In this document: one piece after another, positions 35,014 through 44,462 of the stretch
Layout: every line of letters begins with the position of its first letter
Numbering within the stretch: the stretch's first letter is position 1
Assembly: GCA_016716665.1 (NCBI GenBank)
Contig: JADJVH010000005.1
Coordinates: 1 to 64,000 of the forward strand
Length of the DNA stretch: 64,000 nt
From: Candidatus Opimibacter iunctus
Lineage (GTDB): Bacteria; Bacteroidota; Bacteroidia; Chitinophagales; Saprospiraceae
Reading direction: 5' to 3'
The notes under the pieces: generated by a model
What the model was told of the DNA's origin: nothing
The model's database searches: none
What the model saw: only the letters and a program-made list of their open reading frames with translations
Program-made: the position numbers and the translations under genes

Positions 35014-35883
35014 ATGCGTTACATGCTCTTAGTCATTCTCTGCTGTCTGCTGGCTCCTGTATTATCTGGCCAGGATGCTTCATTTCGTGTGATGACCTTC
35101 AACATTCGTTTGCCGGTTCTGGATGATGGTATCAATTACTGGGACAACCGCAGGCCCCTTGTGGCTAGTATAATCCGCTATCACGAAGCTGATATCATTG
35201 GTGTTCAGGAAGCTTTCAGAAGGCAACTCGATGAAATGACCACCGATATGCCGGAATATGCATGGATTGGTGTGTGCAGGTCAGATGGTAGTCTGCAGCC
35301 AAAGCCTGACGGCGAATTTTCTGCAATCCTGTATCGCAAGGACCGATTTGAACTCCTGGATGGCCAGACTTTCTGGCTTTCGACTACACCAGCCGTTGCT
35401 GGTTCTAAAGGTTGGGATGCCGCACTACCCCGAATAGCCACCTGGGCAAAATTTAAGGATAAGAAAACCGGAAAAACATTCTTCTGTTTCAACACCCATT
35501 TTGATCATATTGGTGTAACCGCAAGGATGGAAAGCGCAAAACTGATGCTTGCCAAAATGAAAGCGATCGCAGGAGACAATGCGGTGATTCTTACCGGGGA
35601 TTTCAACAGCATCGAAACGGACGAGCCGTACCAATTGATCACCGGTGATGGTGGCGATTACAAAATGACCGACGCCCTCTATAGTAGTGCCTTACCCCAT
35701 CATGGCCCCATGGGTAGTTTCTCCGGTAGTTTTATGTTGCCCGGCGTAGGTACCAACCGAATTGATTTCATTTTTACGCGTGCACATATTACCGTCCTAA
35801 AGCATGCTATCCTCTCCGACTCCTGGGATGGCCGGCTTCCTTCAGATCACCTTCCAGTACTCGCCGAAGTGCTTATAGAGTAA
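35014..35883 (+). CDS. Secreted endonuclease/exonuclease/phosphatase-family protein
   Basis: The 289-residue product has a signal peptide (MRYMLLVILCCLLAPVLSGQ) followed by the EEP fold. Motifs are MTFNIRL (about 27-33), IIGVQEA with the metal-binding Glu (about 65-71), FNTHFDHIG (about 160-168), ILTGDFNS (about 190-197), RIDFIF (about 250-255) and SDHLPVLAE with the final catalytic His. Members cleave DNA, phosphoinositides or other phosphodiesters; the substrate here is unknown. The ATG at 35014 is chosen because it starts the signal peptide; the frame is open from 34936. Confidence 0.88.
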   Translation: MRYMLLVILCCLLAPVLSGQDASFRVMTFNIRLPVLDDGINYWDNRRPLVASIIRYHEADIIGVQEAFRRQLDEMTTDMPEYAWIGVCRSDGSLQPKPDGEFSAILYRKDRFELLDGQTFWLSTTPAVAGSKGWDAALPRIATWAKFKDKKTGKTFFCFNTHFDHIGVTARMESAKLMLAKMKAIAGDNAVILTGDFNSIETDEPYQLITGDGGDYKMTDALYSSALPHHGPMGSFSGSFMLPGVGTNRIDFIFTRAHITVLKHAILSDSWDGRLPSDHLPVLAEVLIE

Positions 35884-35949
35884 TTCTTTTTCTCCTCTTC
35901 GACAAGGTCATGGACCAGATAGATTCGCTCACACACCCACACCCAAACA

Positions 35950-35981
35950 TCTTACTTTCTCACTGTCTTGCTGTCTCACAA
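35950..35981. repeat. Four tandem octamers in the EEP/PqiA-like spacer
   Basis: Units read TCTTACTT, TCTCACTG, TCTTGCTG and TCTCACAA. The first two are identical to those at 33961-33976. Confidence 0.85.
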
Positions 35982-36031
35982 TAACCAGGATAGCATCCTT
36001 CGTTATCCAGCCCTCACCACAACCCTTCGCG

Positions 36032-37291
36032 ATGAGATCACCACGTCCTTTAATCCTGCTTTTCTTTCTACTCGTCATGCTGTTTTGCAGCTACCAGTTG
36101 TTTTTGCTGGATCAGCATCGCCGGGCGGTCAAAGAAGATCTCATCGAACTCTCCAAAATCAAGTACGGTCTTTTTAGTGTCGATGAGTGGAAACAAATCC
36201 TCTCCACGATCATCAGCAAGAAAATTGAAGAGCTCAACTTCACTCCGTCACAGAAGGTAGAGATGAAGGCAAAGGTTTCTGCCTTCCTTACAAAGACCAT
36301 AGCTGAAATGGAAGATCGCTTCTACGAGGAGGAGTCTCAATCCGTATCCGGGTGGTTAAAAATTGGTGTTGCAGGCCTGACCGGTATGTTTGACCGGATG
36401 AAGAAGGAAGTGCCCATCTACACAGAGCAGATTCTCGACTTCCTCAACGATCCGGGCAACAGAAACAAAGTCAAGGGGTATATCATGGATAAGCTATCTG
36501 AATACACCGACAAGACTTTTGCAAAGATTGATTACACCGAACACAATCGCATCCTTGCCCAATATGGGTATGGTGATCGCAGCCAGACCATAATTGGCCT
36601 GCAAGCGGAACTCGATAACCATCAACAACAATCACGAAACTACCTCCTTGCATTATTTGCATTCATTGCAGCCAGCGGATTGATGCTGTTGCTTACCCTG
36701 CGGGTTCAACGCCTTGAACTCCTGATCTATACCCTGATCTGCTTCTTGTTGTTAGGTATAGGATTGCTCCTCCCGATGATCGAGATCGATGCGCGCATTG
36801 ACGAGATGAGCTTTACACTGCTGGATCAACCGGTTTCATTTACAGATCAGGTCCTGTATTATAAAAGCAAGAGTATCCTCGAAGTCGTCCGCCTCATGCT
36901 TGCACAGGGTAAGACAGATGTCATGATGGTCGGTTTTCTTGTCCTCTTATTTAGTGTCCTCTTCCCGGTAGCCAAGTTGATTTCCTCAATGATCTATATC
37001 TACAACGCCAAACTCCGCGATACCCGGTTTGTCCGCTTCATGGTCTTCAAGACCGGTAAGTGGTCAATGGCCGATGTGATGGTGGTCGCCATCTTTATGT
37101 CTTACATCGGATTCAGCGGCATCCTCACTGAGCAACTCAACCAGCTTGAAGGCCTCACCCAAAAGCTTGACATCCTCACGACAAACAAGTCATCCCTGCA
37201 AACGGGGTTCTTCTTGTTTACTTCTTTTGCGATTCTAAGTCTCTTGCTTTCTCAAAAAATCCAGGGAATGGTGCCAGTAAAACAAGAATAG
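36032..37291 (+). CDS. PqiA-like integral membrane protein with N-terminal extension
   Basis: The 419-residue protein starts with one membrane helix (about 6-26), followed by a charged, largely helical segment of about 175 residues that would face the periplasm. Four further helices follow (about 207-227, 230-250, 290-310 and 380-400). The C-terminal half carries GKWSMADVMVVAIFMSYIGF, which resembles the paraquat-inducible protein A signature (KWSMxDVFVV). PqiA proteins work with MCE proteins in lipid transport, but no MCE gene is adjacent. The extended N-terminal region is not part of typical PqiA. Confidence 0.7.
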   Translation: MRSPRPLILLFFLLVMLFCSYQLFLLDQHRRAVKEDLIELSKIKYGLFSVDEWKQILSTIISKKIEELNFTPSQKVEMKAKVSAFLTKTIAEMEDRFYEEESQSVSGWLKIGVAGLTGMFDRMKKEVPIYTEQILDFLNDPGNRNKVKGYIMDKLSEYTDKTFAKIDYTEHNRILAQYGYGDRSQTIIGLQAELDNHQQQSRNYLLALFAFIAASGLMLLLTLRVQRLELLIYTLICFLLLGIGLLLPMIEIDARIDEMSFTLLDQPVSFTDQVLYYKSKSILEVVRLMLAQGKTDVMMVGFLVLLFSVLFPVAKLISSMIYIYNAKLRDTRFVRFMVFKTGKWSMADVMVVAIFMSYIGFSGILTEQLNQLEGLTQKLDILTTNKSSLQTGFFLFTSFAILSLLLSQKIQGMVPVKQE

Positions 37292-37386
37292 GCCAAAGCA
37301 GCTATAGTGAGTATTTTTACGCTGATCTTTATGTCCCGATTGGACATTTATCGCTCATGCTTTTTTACCTGTTTAATGCACACACT

Positions 37387-38832
37387 ATGTTACGGCTGCC
37401 ACTCTTTACCCTTCTTCTTTGTTTTATATTACCGACATCTCAGGCCACCACCTGGTATGTCGGCCCCACAAGGATCTACCCCTATTGCAGCCAGATCGCT
37501 GGTCAGGTTCAAAATGGTGACACCATATTGATTGATGCCGCGACCTACGTCAATGATCCACAGGTCATCTGGAATAAGAGTGATCTCTACATCGCGGGTA
37601 TTGGCGGAAGGCCCAGGCTCGAAGCCGGAAGCATTATCGCCAATGATATGAGTAATGGCAAGGGCATCTTTGTCATTAGTGGCGCAAACGTACACGTGCA
37701 CAATATTGAATTTGCAAGGGCTGTGGTCCAGGACAACAACGGGGCAGGTATAAGACAGGAGGGCGCAAATCTTTGGGTCTCCAACTGCAGGTTTGACAGC
37801 AACGAAATGGGTATCCTGGGAGGTAATATCGCCAATTGCAAAACCACGGTTGAGTATTGTGAGTTTGTCAACAACGGCAGCATTTTTAATCCGGGGTACC
37901 AACATAATATCTATATCAACCATATTGACTCATTGGTTTTTCGTTTCAACTATAGCCATGATGCCATTGCAGAAGGGCATGAGCTGAAAAGCCGTGCCAC
38001 CTATAATTTCATTTTATACAATCGTATTGCCAACGAATCCGGTGATGATAGCCGGACCATAGATTTGCCAAACGGCGGCACCAGCGTGATCGTCGGCAAT
38101 GTCATCGAGCAGGGCCCAAACTCCGCCAATAGTAATATCCTGGGATATGGCCTCGAAGGACTGACCAACAATGCTCCGCACCACCTCTTTTGTTGTAACA
38201 ATACGTTTATCAACAAAAAAAGCAATGGTAGTTTTATCCAGGTGGCCAATGGTATGGATACCCTCTTTGTGAAGAACAATATTTTCGCAGGCCCCAAACC
38301 CAGCGGACTGTTGGTCGGAACACCTACCGTTCTGGATTCCTCAAACAATGCAATTAATAACGATCTCAGTGTTTTTGGTTTGGTGGATGTCGATGGTTAT
38401 GACTATCATCTTCTTTCCGATGCTCCGGTGATTGATAAGGGAGTGTTGCTGACCGGCTCTATCCTGGGTCATCCGCTTCAACCTTTTCTGGAATATAAAG
38501 ACACCTGTTCCTTTGTATCACGTGATGTCAGCGGAATCACAGACATCGGCGCCTATGAATTCGCTATGACCCTTGCAACGGCAGAAAAAACGTTTAGTCA
38601 AATTGCCTTGTTTCCCAACCCTGCTTCAGGCGATATACAAATCCTCCTTGGGGACCAGGCATATCGGTTATCTGAGGCAGCGCTTATAAACAACTATGGT
38701 GTAGTCGTGCGAACGCAAAAACTCCAGCCGGGGAATAACGGAATGGATATAACCAGCCTGACAAGTGGGGTCTATTATATTTTGCTCGTCCTTGATGAAC
38801 ATCAGGAGGTGAGAAAAATAATTATTCAATAG
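37387..38832 (+). CDS. Secreted right-handed beta-helix protein with T9SS sorting domain
   Basis: The 481-residue product has a signal peptide (MLRLPLFTLLLCFILPTSQA), a parallel beta-helix domain (about 40-370) with repeated short turns such as NIEFARAVVQDNNGAGI and NCRFDSNEMGILGGNI, and a C-terminal type A T9SS sorting domain (about 405-481) with FPNPASGDIQILL and GVYYILLV. Beta-helix folds like this are common in polysaccharide lyases and surface adhesins; no catalytic residues can be assigned. Export across the outer membrane by type IX secretion is a firm family-based prediction. ATG 37387 is preferred to 37357 for the signal peptide. Confidence 0.88.
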   Translation: MLRLPLFTLLLCFILPTSQATTWYVGPTRIYPYCSQIAGQVQNGDTILIDAATYVNDPQVIWNKSDLYIAGIGGRPRLEAGSIIANDMSNGKGIFVISGANVHVHNIEFARAVVQDNNGAGIRQEGANLWVSNCRFDSNEMGILGGNIANCKTTVEYCEFVNNGSIFNPGYQHNIYINHIDSLVFRFNYSHDAIAEGHELKSRATYNFILYNRIANESGDDSRTIDLPNGGTSVIVGNVIEQGPNSANSNILGYGLEGLTNNAPHHLFCCNNTFINKKSNGSFIQVANGMDTLFVKNNIFAGPKPSGLLVGTPTVLDSSNNAINNDLSVFGLVDVDGYDYHLLSDAPVIDKGVLLTGSILGHPLQPFLEYKDTCSFVSRDVSGITDIGAYEFAMTLATAEKTFSQIALFPNPASGDIQILLGDQAYRLSEAALINNYGVVVRTQKLQPGNNGMDITSLTSGVYYILLVLDEHQEVRKIIIQ

Positions 38833-38855
38833 GACCTGTGAAGGGAATATGTTTC

Positions 38856-40265
38856 TTAGAAGCTTGTCCGGTTATGGATAAAAAATCCCCACTCACCTAC
38901 ATCATTGGCACAATAACTAAACTGGAATAAAAAGTTATTGTACATCAGCAACGTGAGTGCCGGGCCTCCTCCATACAACCAGCGATTAGCAAGCGGGTTG
39001 GCTTCTCCGGTATATGGATCATTGGCATAGCCCGTCTCCGCCAGCAGGGAGATATAGACGGCATAGGTTACTTTCCTAAACTGCTCTACGGGCATAAAGC
39101 TTCCCAGATTTGATTGCTTCTCGATGAGTTTATACGACAGTTGATATTTGCCCAATAAAAAATCCAGACCGTCTACGACATACAACTCATAGCCGCTGAC
39201 ATATTTGACCCCGGCACCAAGACCACGGTAGTAGACAAACGATGGTTGACTTCTGCTCCAGCTGTACTTTGCGACGGAAGAAATACGGTGTTGGAATCTG
39301 CGTCCACTCGTGGCATTCCACTCCAGGGTCAATCCGCTGATCAATGCATTTTCATCTGCTTTTGCCGCCAACCCTATTTTTTCTGTTTCAAAGGATGCCT
39401 TGATGCCCCTTGCTGGAAATATCTTGATGTCCCGGTCGTCATATTCGAAAACGAAGCGTAGCGAAAAAACACTTTGTGTGCTGTCCCCGGTCCTGAAATA
39501 TTGGGGGTTGTAATCTAAAATTACATCCTGGTCCACTTTCATATAATTGTATTTCAGCGCCAGCTCGTACTTGATAAAGTGCGATGGCCTGAAAAACGTC
39601 CTGATCTGGCCTTCATACCGCTCCAGGAGTTTGCGTTCGTCGAGTTGTACAAATTGCTCCTGGTTGTCTACGGTGGCATAGCTCATTTCCTTGTTGATGC
39701 TGTGCAGGAAATTGGTGGAGATGCCCAGGCTTTGCCTCTTGTTGAGATACGGAAACCGGTAATCCAGTTCCTGCTTTGGGGTATATCCAAACTGAATTTT
39801 AGCTTTTAGCTTATCGTTGCGTCCCGTAAAATTGAGCCACTCCAATCTCGCCCCCAGGTTGATCCGGTCCAGGCTATGATTGTGCGTTGTCCACCAGACA
39901 TTAAAGTTTCGATCCGCCAATTCCAATATCGGGACCGCGTAGATATACCACGATTCCTTGATTTCAATAGTGATATCTACGATGTTGAGATCGGTGTCCC
40001 ACTCTGATACATTGATGATGACATCATTAAAAATGCCCAGATTGAGGAGATTGTTTCTGTTGCGTTCAAGGGTGGGGCCCAGGTCTTGTTGCACCAGGGT
40101 GTCTCCTTCACCAAAGGTAAGTTCACGATAGACGATTGATGCTTTCGTTCGTTTCAGTCCGGTGATGGTGATAGATTTGACGGTGACCGGCTGGCCGAGG
40201 GCTAATTCAACTAGACAAAAAAAGGAGAAAAAAAGAATGACGATCCGCCAGGACTTAAGCATCAC
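38856..40265 (-). CDS. Omp85/BamA-like outer-membrane protein with one POTRA domain
   Basis: The 469-residue protein has a signal peptide (about 1-24), a single POTRA-like domain (about 27-105, VKSITITGLKRTKASIVYREL and LGIFNDVIINV) and an outer-membrane beta-barrel (about 130-469) rich in alternating aromatic strands, ending in Phe as barrels often do. It is much shorter than BamA, which has five POTRA domains. It could insert or export a small set of outer-membrane proteins. It overlaps the CBS-domain gene by four bases, so the two are co-translated. Confidence 0.88.
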   Translation of the reverse strand: MMLKSWRIVILFFSFFCLVELALGQPVTVKSITITGLKRTKASIVYRELTFGEGDTLVQQDLGPTLERNRNNLLNLGIFNDVIINVSEWDTDLNIVDITIEIKESWYIYAVPILELADRNFNVWWTTHNHSLDRINLGARLEWLNFTGRNDKLKAKIQFGYTPKQELDYRFPYLNKRQSLGISTNFLHSINKEMSYATVDNQEQFVQLDERKLLERYEGQIRTFFRPSHFIKYELALKYNYMKVDQDVILDYNPQYFRTGDSTQSVFSLRFVFEYDDRDIKIFPARGIKASFETEKIGLAAKADENALISGLTLEWNATSGRRFQHRISSVAKYSWSRSQPSFVYYRGLGAGVKYVSGYELYVVDGLDFLLGKYQLSYKLIEKQSNLGSFMPVEQFRKVTYAVYISLLAETGYANDPYTGEANPLANRWLYGGGPALTLLMYNNFLFQFSYCANDVGEWGFFIHNRTSF

Positions 40266-40921
40266 ACATTGAGATAATGTAAAAAGGCATCATAGTGATC
40301 CTGCAGGCTTTCGAAATAGCCCTCTTCAGAGAATGTCGCCTTGATCGTATAGCCAAACCGTTCGAGCGTAGCCTGCAGATGCTGGATCTCTTTCTGGTTC
40401 GTTTTTATCGTGACATACATTTTTTTTGTGCCTTCATCATGGGTCAGAAAACTGCTGAGGACCAGCGCGCTTTCACTTTCGATGATCCTGGAAATTTCTG
40501 CAAGGCTGTAATCTGATTTCTGTAACTCGATGACGATAATACCGCCCGGCTCAGAAAAGGAATAGCTCCGGGCATAAAACTGGATCAGGTCTTCAAGGGT
40601 AATCAGGCCAAGGTAATTATCCTTTTGATCTACAACCGGGATAACCGATAGCTTGTTTTCGGCCATTACGTTCATGATCTCAAACATGTGGTCGGTGTCC
40701 CTCACAAAGGCCTTGTTGAGTCCAAGGGAAAATGATCCTATCGGCTCATCCAGCGGGCTGGTGGTGATATCCTCTTCAGATATGGTGCCCAGGAGTTGCT
40801 CGTTGTTGACGATCGGCAGGTGTTTGAGGTGATACACCTGCAGGTACGTCAGCGCCTGTTCCCCTGTATCAGAGGTGCGCAACGGATGAATGAGGTGTGA
40901 TAGGAGTTCCCTGGCGATCAT
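40262..40921 (-). CDS. CBS-domain pair protein with C-terminal ACT-like region
   Basis: The 219-residue protein has two CBS motifs (about 1-60 and about 75-130) with HLKHLPIVNNEQLLGTISEEDI and NKLSVIPVVDQKDNYLGLITLEDLI (each cut into two strands). The C-terminal third (about 135-215) has a beta-alpha pattern like an ACT domain (GIIVIELQKSDYSLAEISRI). CBS pairs bind adenosine nucleotides and regulate partners. In other Bacteroidota a similar gene lies beside nadK and a BamA-like gene; here only the Omp85-like partner is adjacent. Confidence 0.88.
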   Translation of the reverse strand: MIARELLSHLIHPLRTSDTGEQALTYLQVYHLKHLPIVNNEQLLGTISEEDITTSPLDEPIGSFSLGLNKAFVRDTDHMFEIMNVMAENKLSVIPVVDQKDNYLGLITLEDLIQFYARSYSFSEPGGIIVIELQKSDYSLAEISRIIESESALVLSSFLTHDEGTKKMYVTIKTNQKEIQHLQATLERFGYTIKATFSEEGYFESLQDHYDAFLHYLNV

Positions 40922-40987
40922 GCCTTGTATATGTTTATACTATTAAGACGAAAGATTGTGCCAAATGTGGCGTGTGCTAGTGTTTTT

Positions 40988-41788
40988 TTAACGGGTAAGC
41001 TTTCTTTTTTCGATTGCAAACTCCTGCTCTGACAACAAACCACGGTCCCTGAGCTCTGCCAGTCGCTTCAGTTGAGCCAGCAAAAGGTCGTCCTGAATGT
41101 CTTCTTCTTTGGGTATTTCAGGCACCTGTGTATTGTCTGTTTCTACGGCAGGCAATTGAAGCCGATATCCGTTTTTCTGAAATTCGTCAAAGCGATCCTG
41201 GATCCTGACAAAGGCGAGATCATCATGGGTTTTGAGTTTTTCAAAATCATTGAATCCCAGGGAAACAGCGCGATCAATGTGCATGTACGCCTTGTCTACC
41301 TGCTCGGTGAGCGAGTAGGCACAGGCCAGGTTAAAGTGGAGGGAAATATCCTTTGCGTTAATCTCGAGTCCCTTTTTGAAATCCTCAATCGCCCCTTCCA
41401 GGTCAAACTCTTTGTATTTTTTGATCCCGTTGACCTTGTAAGGATTCTGGATATCCCTGGAGGGTACACTCATGTTTCTGGGTGTTGCCGGCATTCTGCC
41501 CCGCTGACGAGGCTGGGCGATCGGAGGATATCCCTGCTGATTGCGTTGGTTATAGATCGGGGGAACCATTCCTTGCTGGGCATTATATTTCCGGTCAAAA
41601 TCCTCATCCTTCATGGTGAACAAAATAATGGCGTCGATCAACCCAAGGATGCCTGTGATAATGCCCAGGGAAATAATAGTCAGGAATACATACAAAATAC
41701 CCAACCCTACCTGCCCAAGGTAAAAGCGGTGTACACCTGCCCACCCAAGAAAAAAAGCAAATAACGCTGCTGCTGTCTTATTTCTCAT
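40988..41788 (-). CDS. TM2-domain protein with TPR and SHOCT region
   Basis: The 266-residue protein joins three parts. The N-terminal TM2 domain (about 1-60) has the pattern AALFAFFLGWAGVHRFYLG then LIDAIILF. A Pro/Arg/Gln-rich linker follows (about 72-108), then TPR-like helices (about 118-190, AIEDFKKGLEINAKDISLHF). The C-terminal SHOCT-like motif (about 236-266) is LLAQLKRLAELRDRGLLSEQ. TM2 proteins are inner-membrane proteins of unclear role, and the TPR and SHOCT parts suggest oligomerisation and binding. It is monocistronic between the CBS and phosphatase genes. Confidence 0.85.
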   Translation of the reverse strand: MRNKTAAALFAFFLGWAGVHRFYLGQVGLGILYVFLTIISLGIITGILGLIDAIILFTMKDEDFDRKYNAQQGMVPPIYNQRNQQGYPPIAQPRQRGRMPATPRNMSVPSRDIQNPYKVNGIKKYKEFDLEGAIEDFKKGLEINAKDISLHFNLACAYSLTEQVDKAYMHIDRAVSLGFNDFEKLKTHDDLAFVRIQDRFDEFQKNGYRLQLPAVETDNTQVPEIPKEEDIQDDLLLAQLKRLAELRDRGLLSEQEFAIEKRKLTR

Positions 41789-41855
41789 GAAGAGCTGCTA
41801 ATGTGGGTTGTAATGATAATGAATTTCGGCAAAGGTCGGAATTTTTGCCGGCGTT

Positions 41856-43091
41856 TTACACCTTGTACTTACAGGTGAGGATGGCGATATCATCCGGATA
41901 GGGTCTGGTGCCCCTGAATAAATCAACTTCGCGCATCAGGGTATCATTGATGTCATTGGCTGACGTGGCCTGGTCTGCATTCTCCAGGATGGCCATCAGG
42001 TGGCTGTCATCAAAGTACTGTTCCTGCTCATTGACGATGTCGGTCAGGCCGTCTGTGCAGGCAAACAAGGTGCCTGGATGTGTGAGGCTCACCTCTCCCA
42101 TGTGTATTTCGGGAAGGGTTTCAAAAGCACCGATGATCGTACAGCCACTTTCCAGCCTGGTGACCTTTCCGTTCTGAATCAGAAACGGCGGGAAGTGTCC
42201 TGCATTGATGTATTGCAGGGTGTTCGTGCGCAGGTTGAGTTCTCCGATAAAAAGCGTGATAAACCTGTCACTCCGCGTTATCCTGTATACCGCTTCGTTG
42301 AGGGCAAACACAAATGTTTCCAGATCCCTGTATTGATAGATAAGGCTTTGAAGGATAGCCTGGAAATTGGCCATGAGTATTGCTGCTGATACGCCCTTGC
42401 CGCTGATATCTGCGATACAGAAAGTCAGGCGGCGTTCGTCATACTGTATAAAATCAAAGTAGTCTCCGCCAACTGTAAAGTGTGGTTTGTAGACGGTAGC
42501 CATTTCAAAATACTGGCTTTTGGGCAGGTGGTCCGGAATGAGCATTTTCTGGACACTGCTGGCCAGCTCCATATCCCGGGTGATCCGCTCCTGCTCAAGT
42601 TGCTTTTTAAACAGGCGTTTGTTTTCTATAGCGACCGCGATGATGTTGGTAAACGTGGTGATGAATTGGATGCGGGTATACTCATCGGTATCTGAGCGCA
42701 CGCCACCTACAAGGGCAAAGGCAATTGGATTCTTTTTGTGGTAGACCGGGATGACAAGGTCAAATCCCTGCAAAGCCTCCGGATCTGATGAGGATAAGCG
42801 TTGTGTCTTGCTATAGCGCTTGAGGATAGGGCCCAGGTCTGTTCGTGTTGCCAGTTGGTCCGCCTGGAGATGGGTGGCACATTGCCACTCATCGTCTTGC
42901 TTGAAAAACAAGGCCATGCGCTTGATGCCCATTTCCCAGCCAATAAACGATTTGTACATGCTGTACAATTCCGGGGCGGCCACATTGTCGTTGATCGCCT
43001 GCGTGATGGTCAGCAGGCTGTTGATCTGCAGCTGCTTGAGGCTTAGCTCCTGCTGTAGCTTTTCGATACTGAGCTGCCCTGTTTCGTTCAT
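41856..43091 (-). CDS. GAF-like plus SpoIIE-type PP2C phosphatase (RsbU-like)
   Basis: The 411-residue protein begins with a coiled-coil-like helix (about 1-40), a GAF-like domain (about 30-185) and a C-terminal SpoIIE/PP2C domain (about 215-411). Metal-binding Asp residues are in GGDYFDF and CIADISGKGVSAAILMA, and later LFACTDGLTD and PDDIAILT. Such enzymes dephosphorylate anti-sigma antagonists in partner-switching stress regulation. No anti-sigma or antagonist gene is adjacent. The frame extends to 43238, but the ATG at 43091 gives a start that matches the family and avoids a non-conserved N-terminus. Confidence 0.9.
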   Translation of the reverse strand: MNETGQLSIEKLQQELSLKQLQINSLLTITQAINDNVAAPELYSMYKSFIGWEMGIKRMALFFKQDDEWQCATHLQADQLATRTDLGPILKRYSKTQRLSSSDPEALQGFDLVIPVYHKKNPIAFALVGGVRSDTDEYTRIQFITTFTNIIAVAIENKRLFKKQLEQERITRDMELASSVQKMLIPDHLPKSQYFEMATVYKPHFTVGGDYFDFIQYDERRLTFCIADISGKGVSAAILMANFQAILQSLIYQYRDLETFVFALNEAVYRITRSDRFITLFIGELNLRTNTLQYINAGHFPPFLIQNGKVTRLESGCTIIGAFETLPEIHMGEVSLTHPGTLFACTDGLTDIVNEQEQYFDDSHLMAILENADQATSANDINDTLMREVDLFRGTRPYPDDIAILTCKYKV

Positions 43092-43286
43092 AGGATGGTG
43101 TCCATAAATTCCTTTGCCAAGGTAATTCAATTTTCGCGATTGCCCGAAGGCTGACTGATGATCCGGCCTTCGGAATTTGACTCCGATTATAACGCATTCG
43201 GACCCCGGTTCTTGCATGATACACGTAATGAACGTCACAAAAGGTTATCCCTTAGCATAAGTCGGTATCCATAATCGTTAATTACC

Positions 43287-43294
43287 TATGTTTG
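43287..43294 (+). promoter_or_regulatory. -7 promoter box of the LptF/G-like gene
   Basis: TATGTTTG matches TAnnTTTG, 22 bases before the TTG start at 43317. Confidence 0.45.
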
Positions 43295-43316
43295 TAAATC
43301 CAAACCAGGTATAACC

Positions 43317-44402
43317 TTGCAGACGCTCGACCGATACATCATCCGTAAATACCTGAGCACCTTTTTCTTTACGGCCCTGCTTTTCTCCATCCTCGCGATC
43401 GCCATCAACTTCAGTGAGCACATTGAAAAATTTGTGGACAAGCCGGTCACCAAAAAGGAAATCCTCTTCGATTACTACCTCAATTTTATTCCTTACATCA
43501 ACGGATTGCTCTGGCCCATCTTTTCACTGATCGCCGTGATCTTCTTTACTTCCCGGATGGCCCGCAACACGGAGGTCGTAGCTATGCTCAATGCCGGCAT
43601 GAGTTATTCACGGTTTTTGAGGCCCTACCTCCTCAGTGCTTTTTTTCTTGCCGGGATCTACCTGCTCGGTAACCATATCTTTTTTCCACGGGGCAACAAG
43701 ACGATGATGACCTTTGAAAACAAATACATTTTCCCGAATAACTACAAGGTCAAGAGCAGCAATATCCATTTATTTATCGGCCCGGAATCAAAGGTTTTTA
43801 TTTCCAACTACCTCACCAATGACAGCAGTGGTACCGGGTTGCGCCTTGAACAGTATGATAACTTACAGCTCACCTTTCTCCTGCAGGCCAGAAATTTTGA
43901 ATACCTGCGCGATTCTAAAAAATGGCGGTTACGGGATTACGAGATCCGGAAGTGGATTGATCATAAAGAATATTATATCTCGGGCAAGGGCATGAAGCTG
44001 GATACCGCTATAGCTCTCTATCCCTCCGACTTTGTCTACTATACCAATGACAAAGAAATGATGACCTCTGCCGAACTGCTCCGCTTTATTCAATATGAAC
44101 AGGAGCGTGGTATCGGTTTTTCGCGCATCATGAAATCAGAGTATCACCGGCGATGGGCTGAGCCCTTTACGATTGTGATCCTGACGATCATCGGAGCGTC
44201 TATTTCGTCCCGTAAACTGAGGGGTGGCATGGGACTCAACCTTGCCCTGGGGGTATGGATTGGGGCTATGTTTGTTTTCTTAAGCAAGTTTGCGCTGACC
44301 TTTTCAACCAACCTGCACATGAACCCGATGCTGGCCATGTGGCTACCCAACCTGGTTTTCGGGAGCCTCGCCGCTTACCTGGTCCGAAAGGCCCAGAAAT
44401 AA
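43317..44402 (+). CDS. LptF/LptG-family lipopolysaccharide export permease
   Basis: The 361-residue protein has six predicted membrane helices in the YjgP/YjgQ pattern: LDRYIIRKYLSTFFFTALLF near the N-terminus, two more before residue 125, a large periplasmic beta-jellyroll (about 125-270), and three C-terminal helices ending SLAAYLVRKAQK. With LptB it extracts LPS from the inner membrane. It begins with TTG at 43317, directly at the conserved LDRYI helix. A -7 box 22 bases upstream supports that start. lpxK follows after 60 bases, keeping LPS synthesis and transport together. Confidence 0.93.
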   Translation: MQTLDRYIIRKYLSTFFFTALLFSILAIAINFSEHIEKFVDKPVTKKEILFDYYLNFIPYINGLLWPIFSLIAVIFFTSRMARNTEVVAMLNAGMSYSRFLRPYLLSAFFLAGIYLLGNHIFFPRGNKTMMTFENKYIFPNNYKVKSSNIHLFIGPESKVFISNYLTNDSSGTGLRLEQYDNLQLTFLLQARNFEYLRDSKKWRLRDYEIRKWIDHKEYYISGKGMKLDTAIALYPSDFVYYTNDKEMMTSAELLRFIQYEQERGIGFSRIMKSEYHRRWAEPFTIVILTIIGASISSRKLRGGMGLNLALGVWIGAMFVFLSKFALTFSTNLHMNPMLAMWLPNLVFGSLAAYLVRKAQK

Positions 44403-44462
44403 GGTCAACTTTGGTATGCTTTCCCCTGTTTACTTTTACCCTCATCCAAGGGCCTCCTGTAC

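Noticed and set aside
41072..41764. 230-codon plus-strand open frame
   Set aside because: Antisense to the TM2-TPR-SHOCT gene; a by-product of that gene's codon use.
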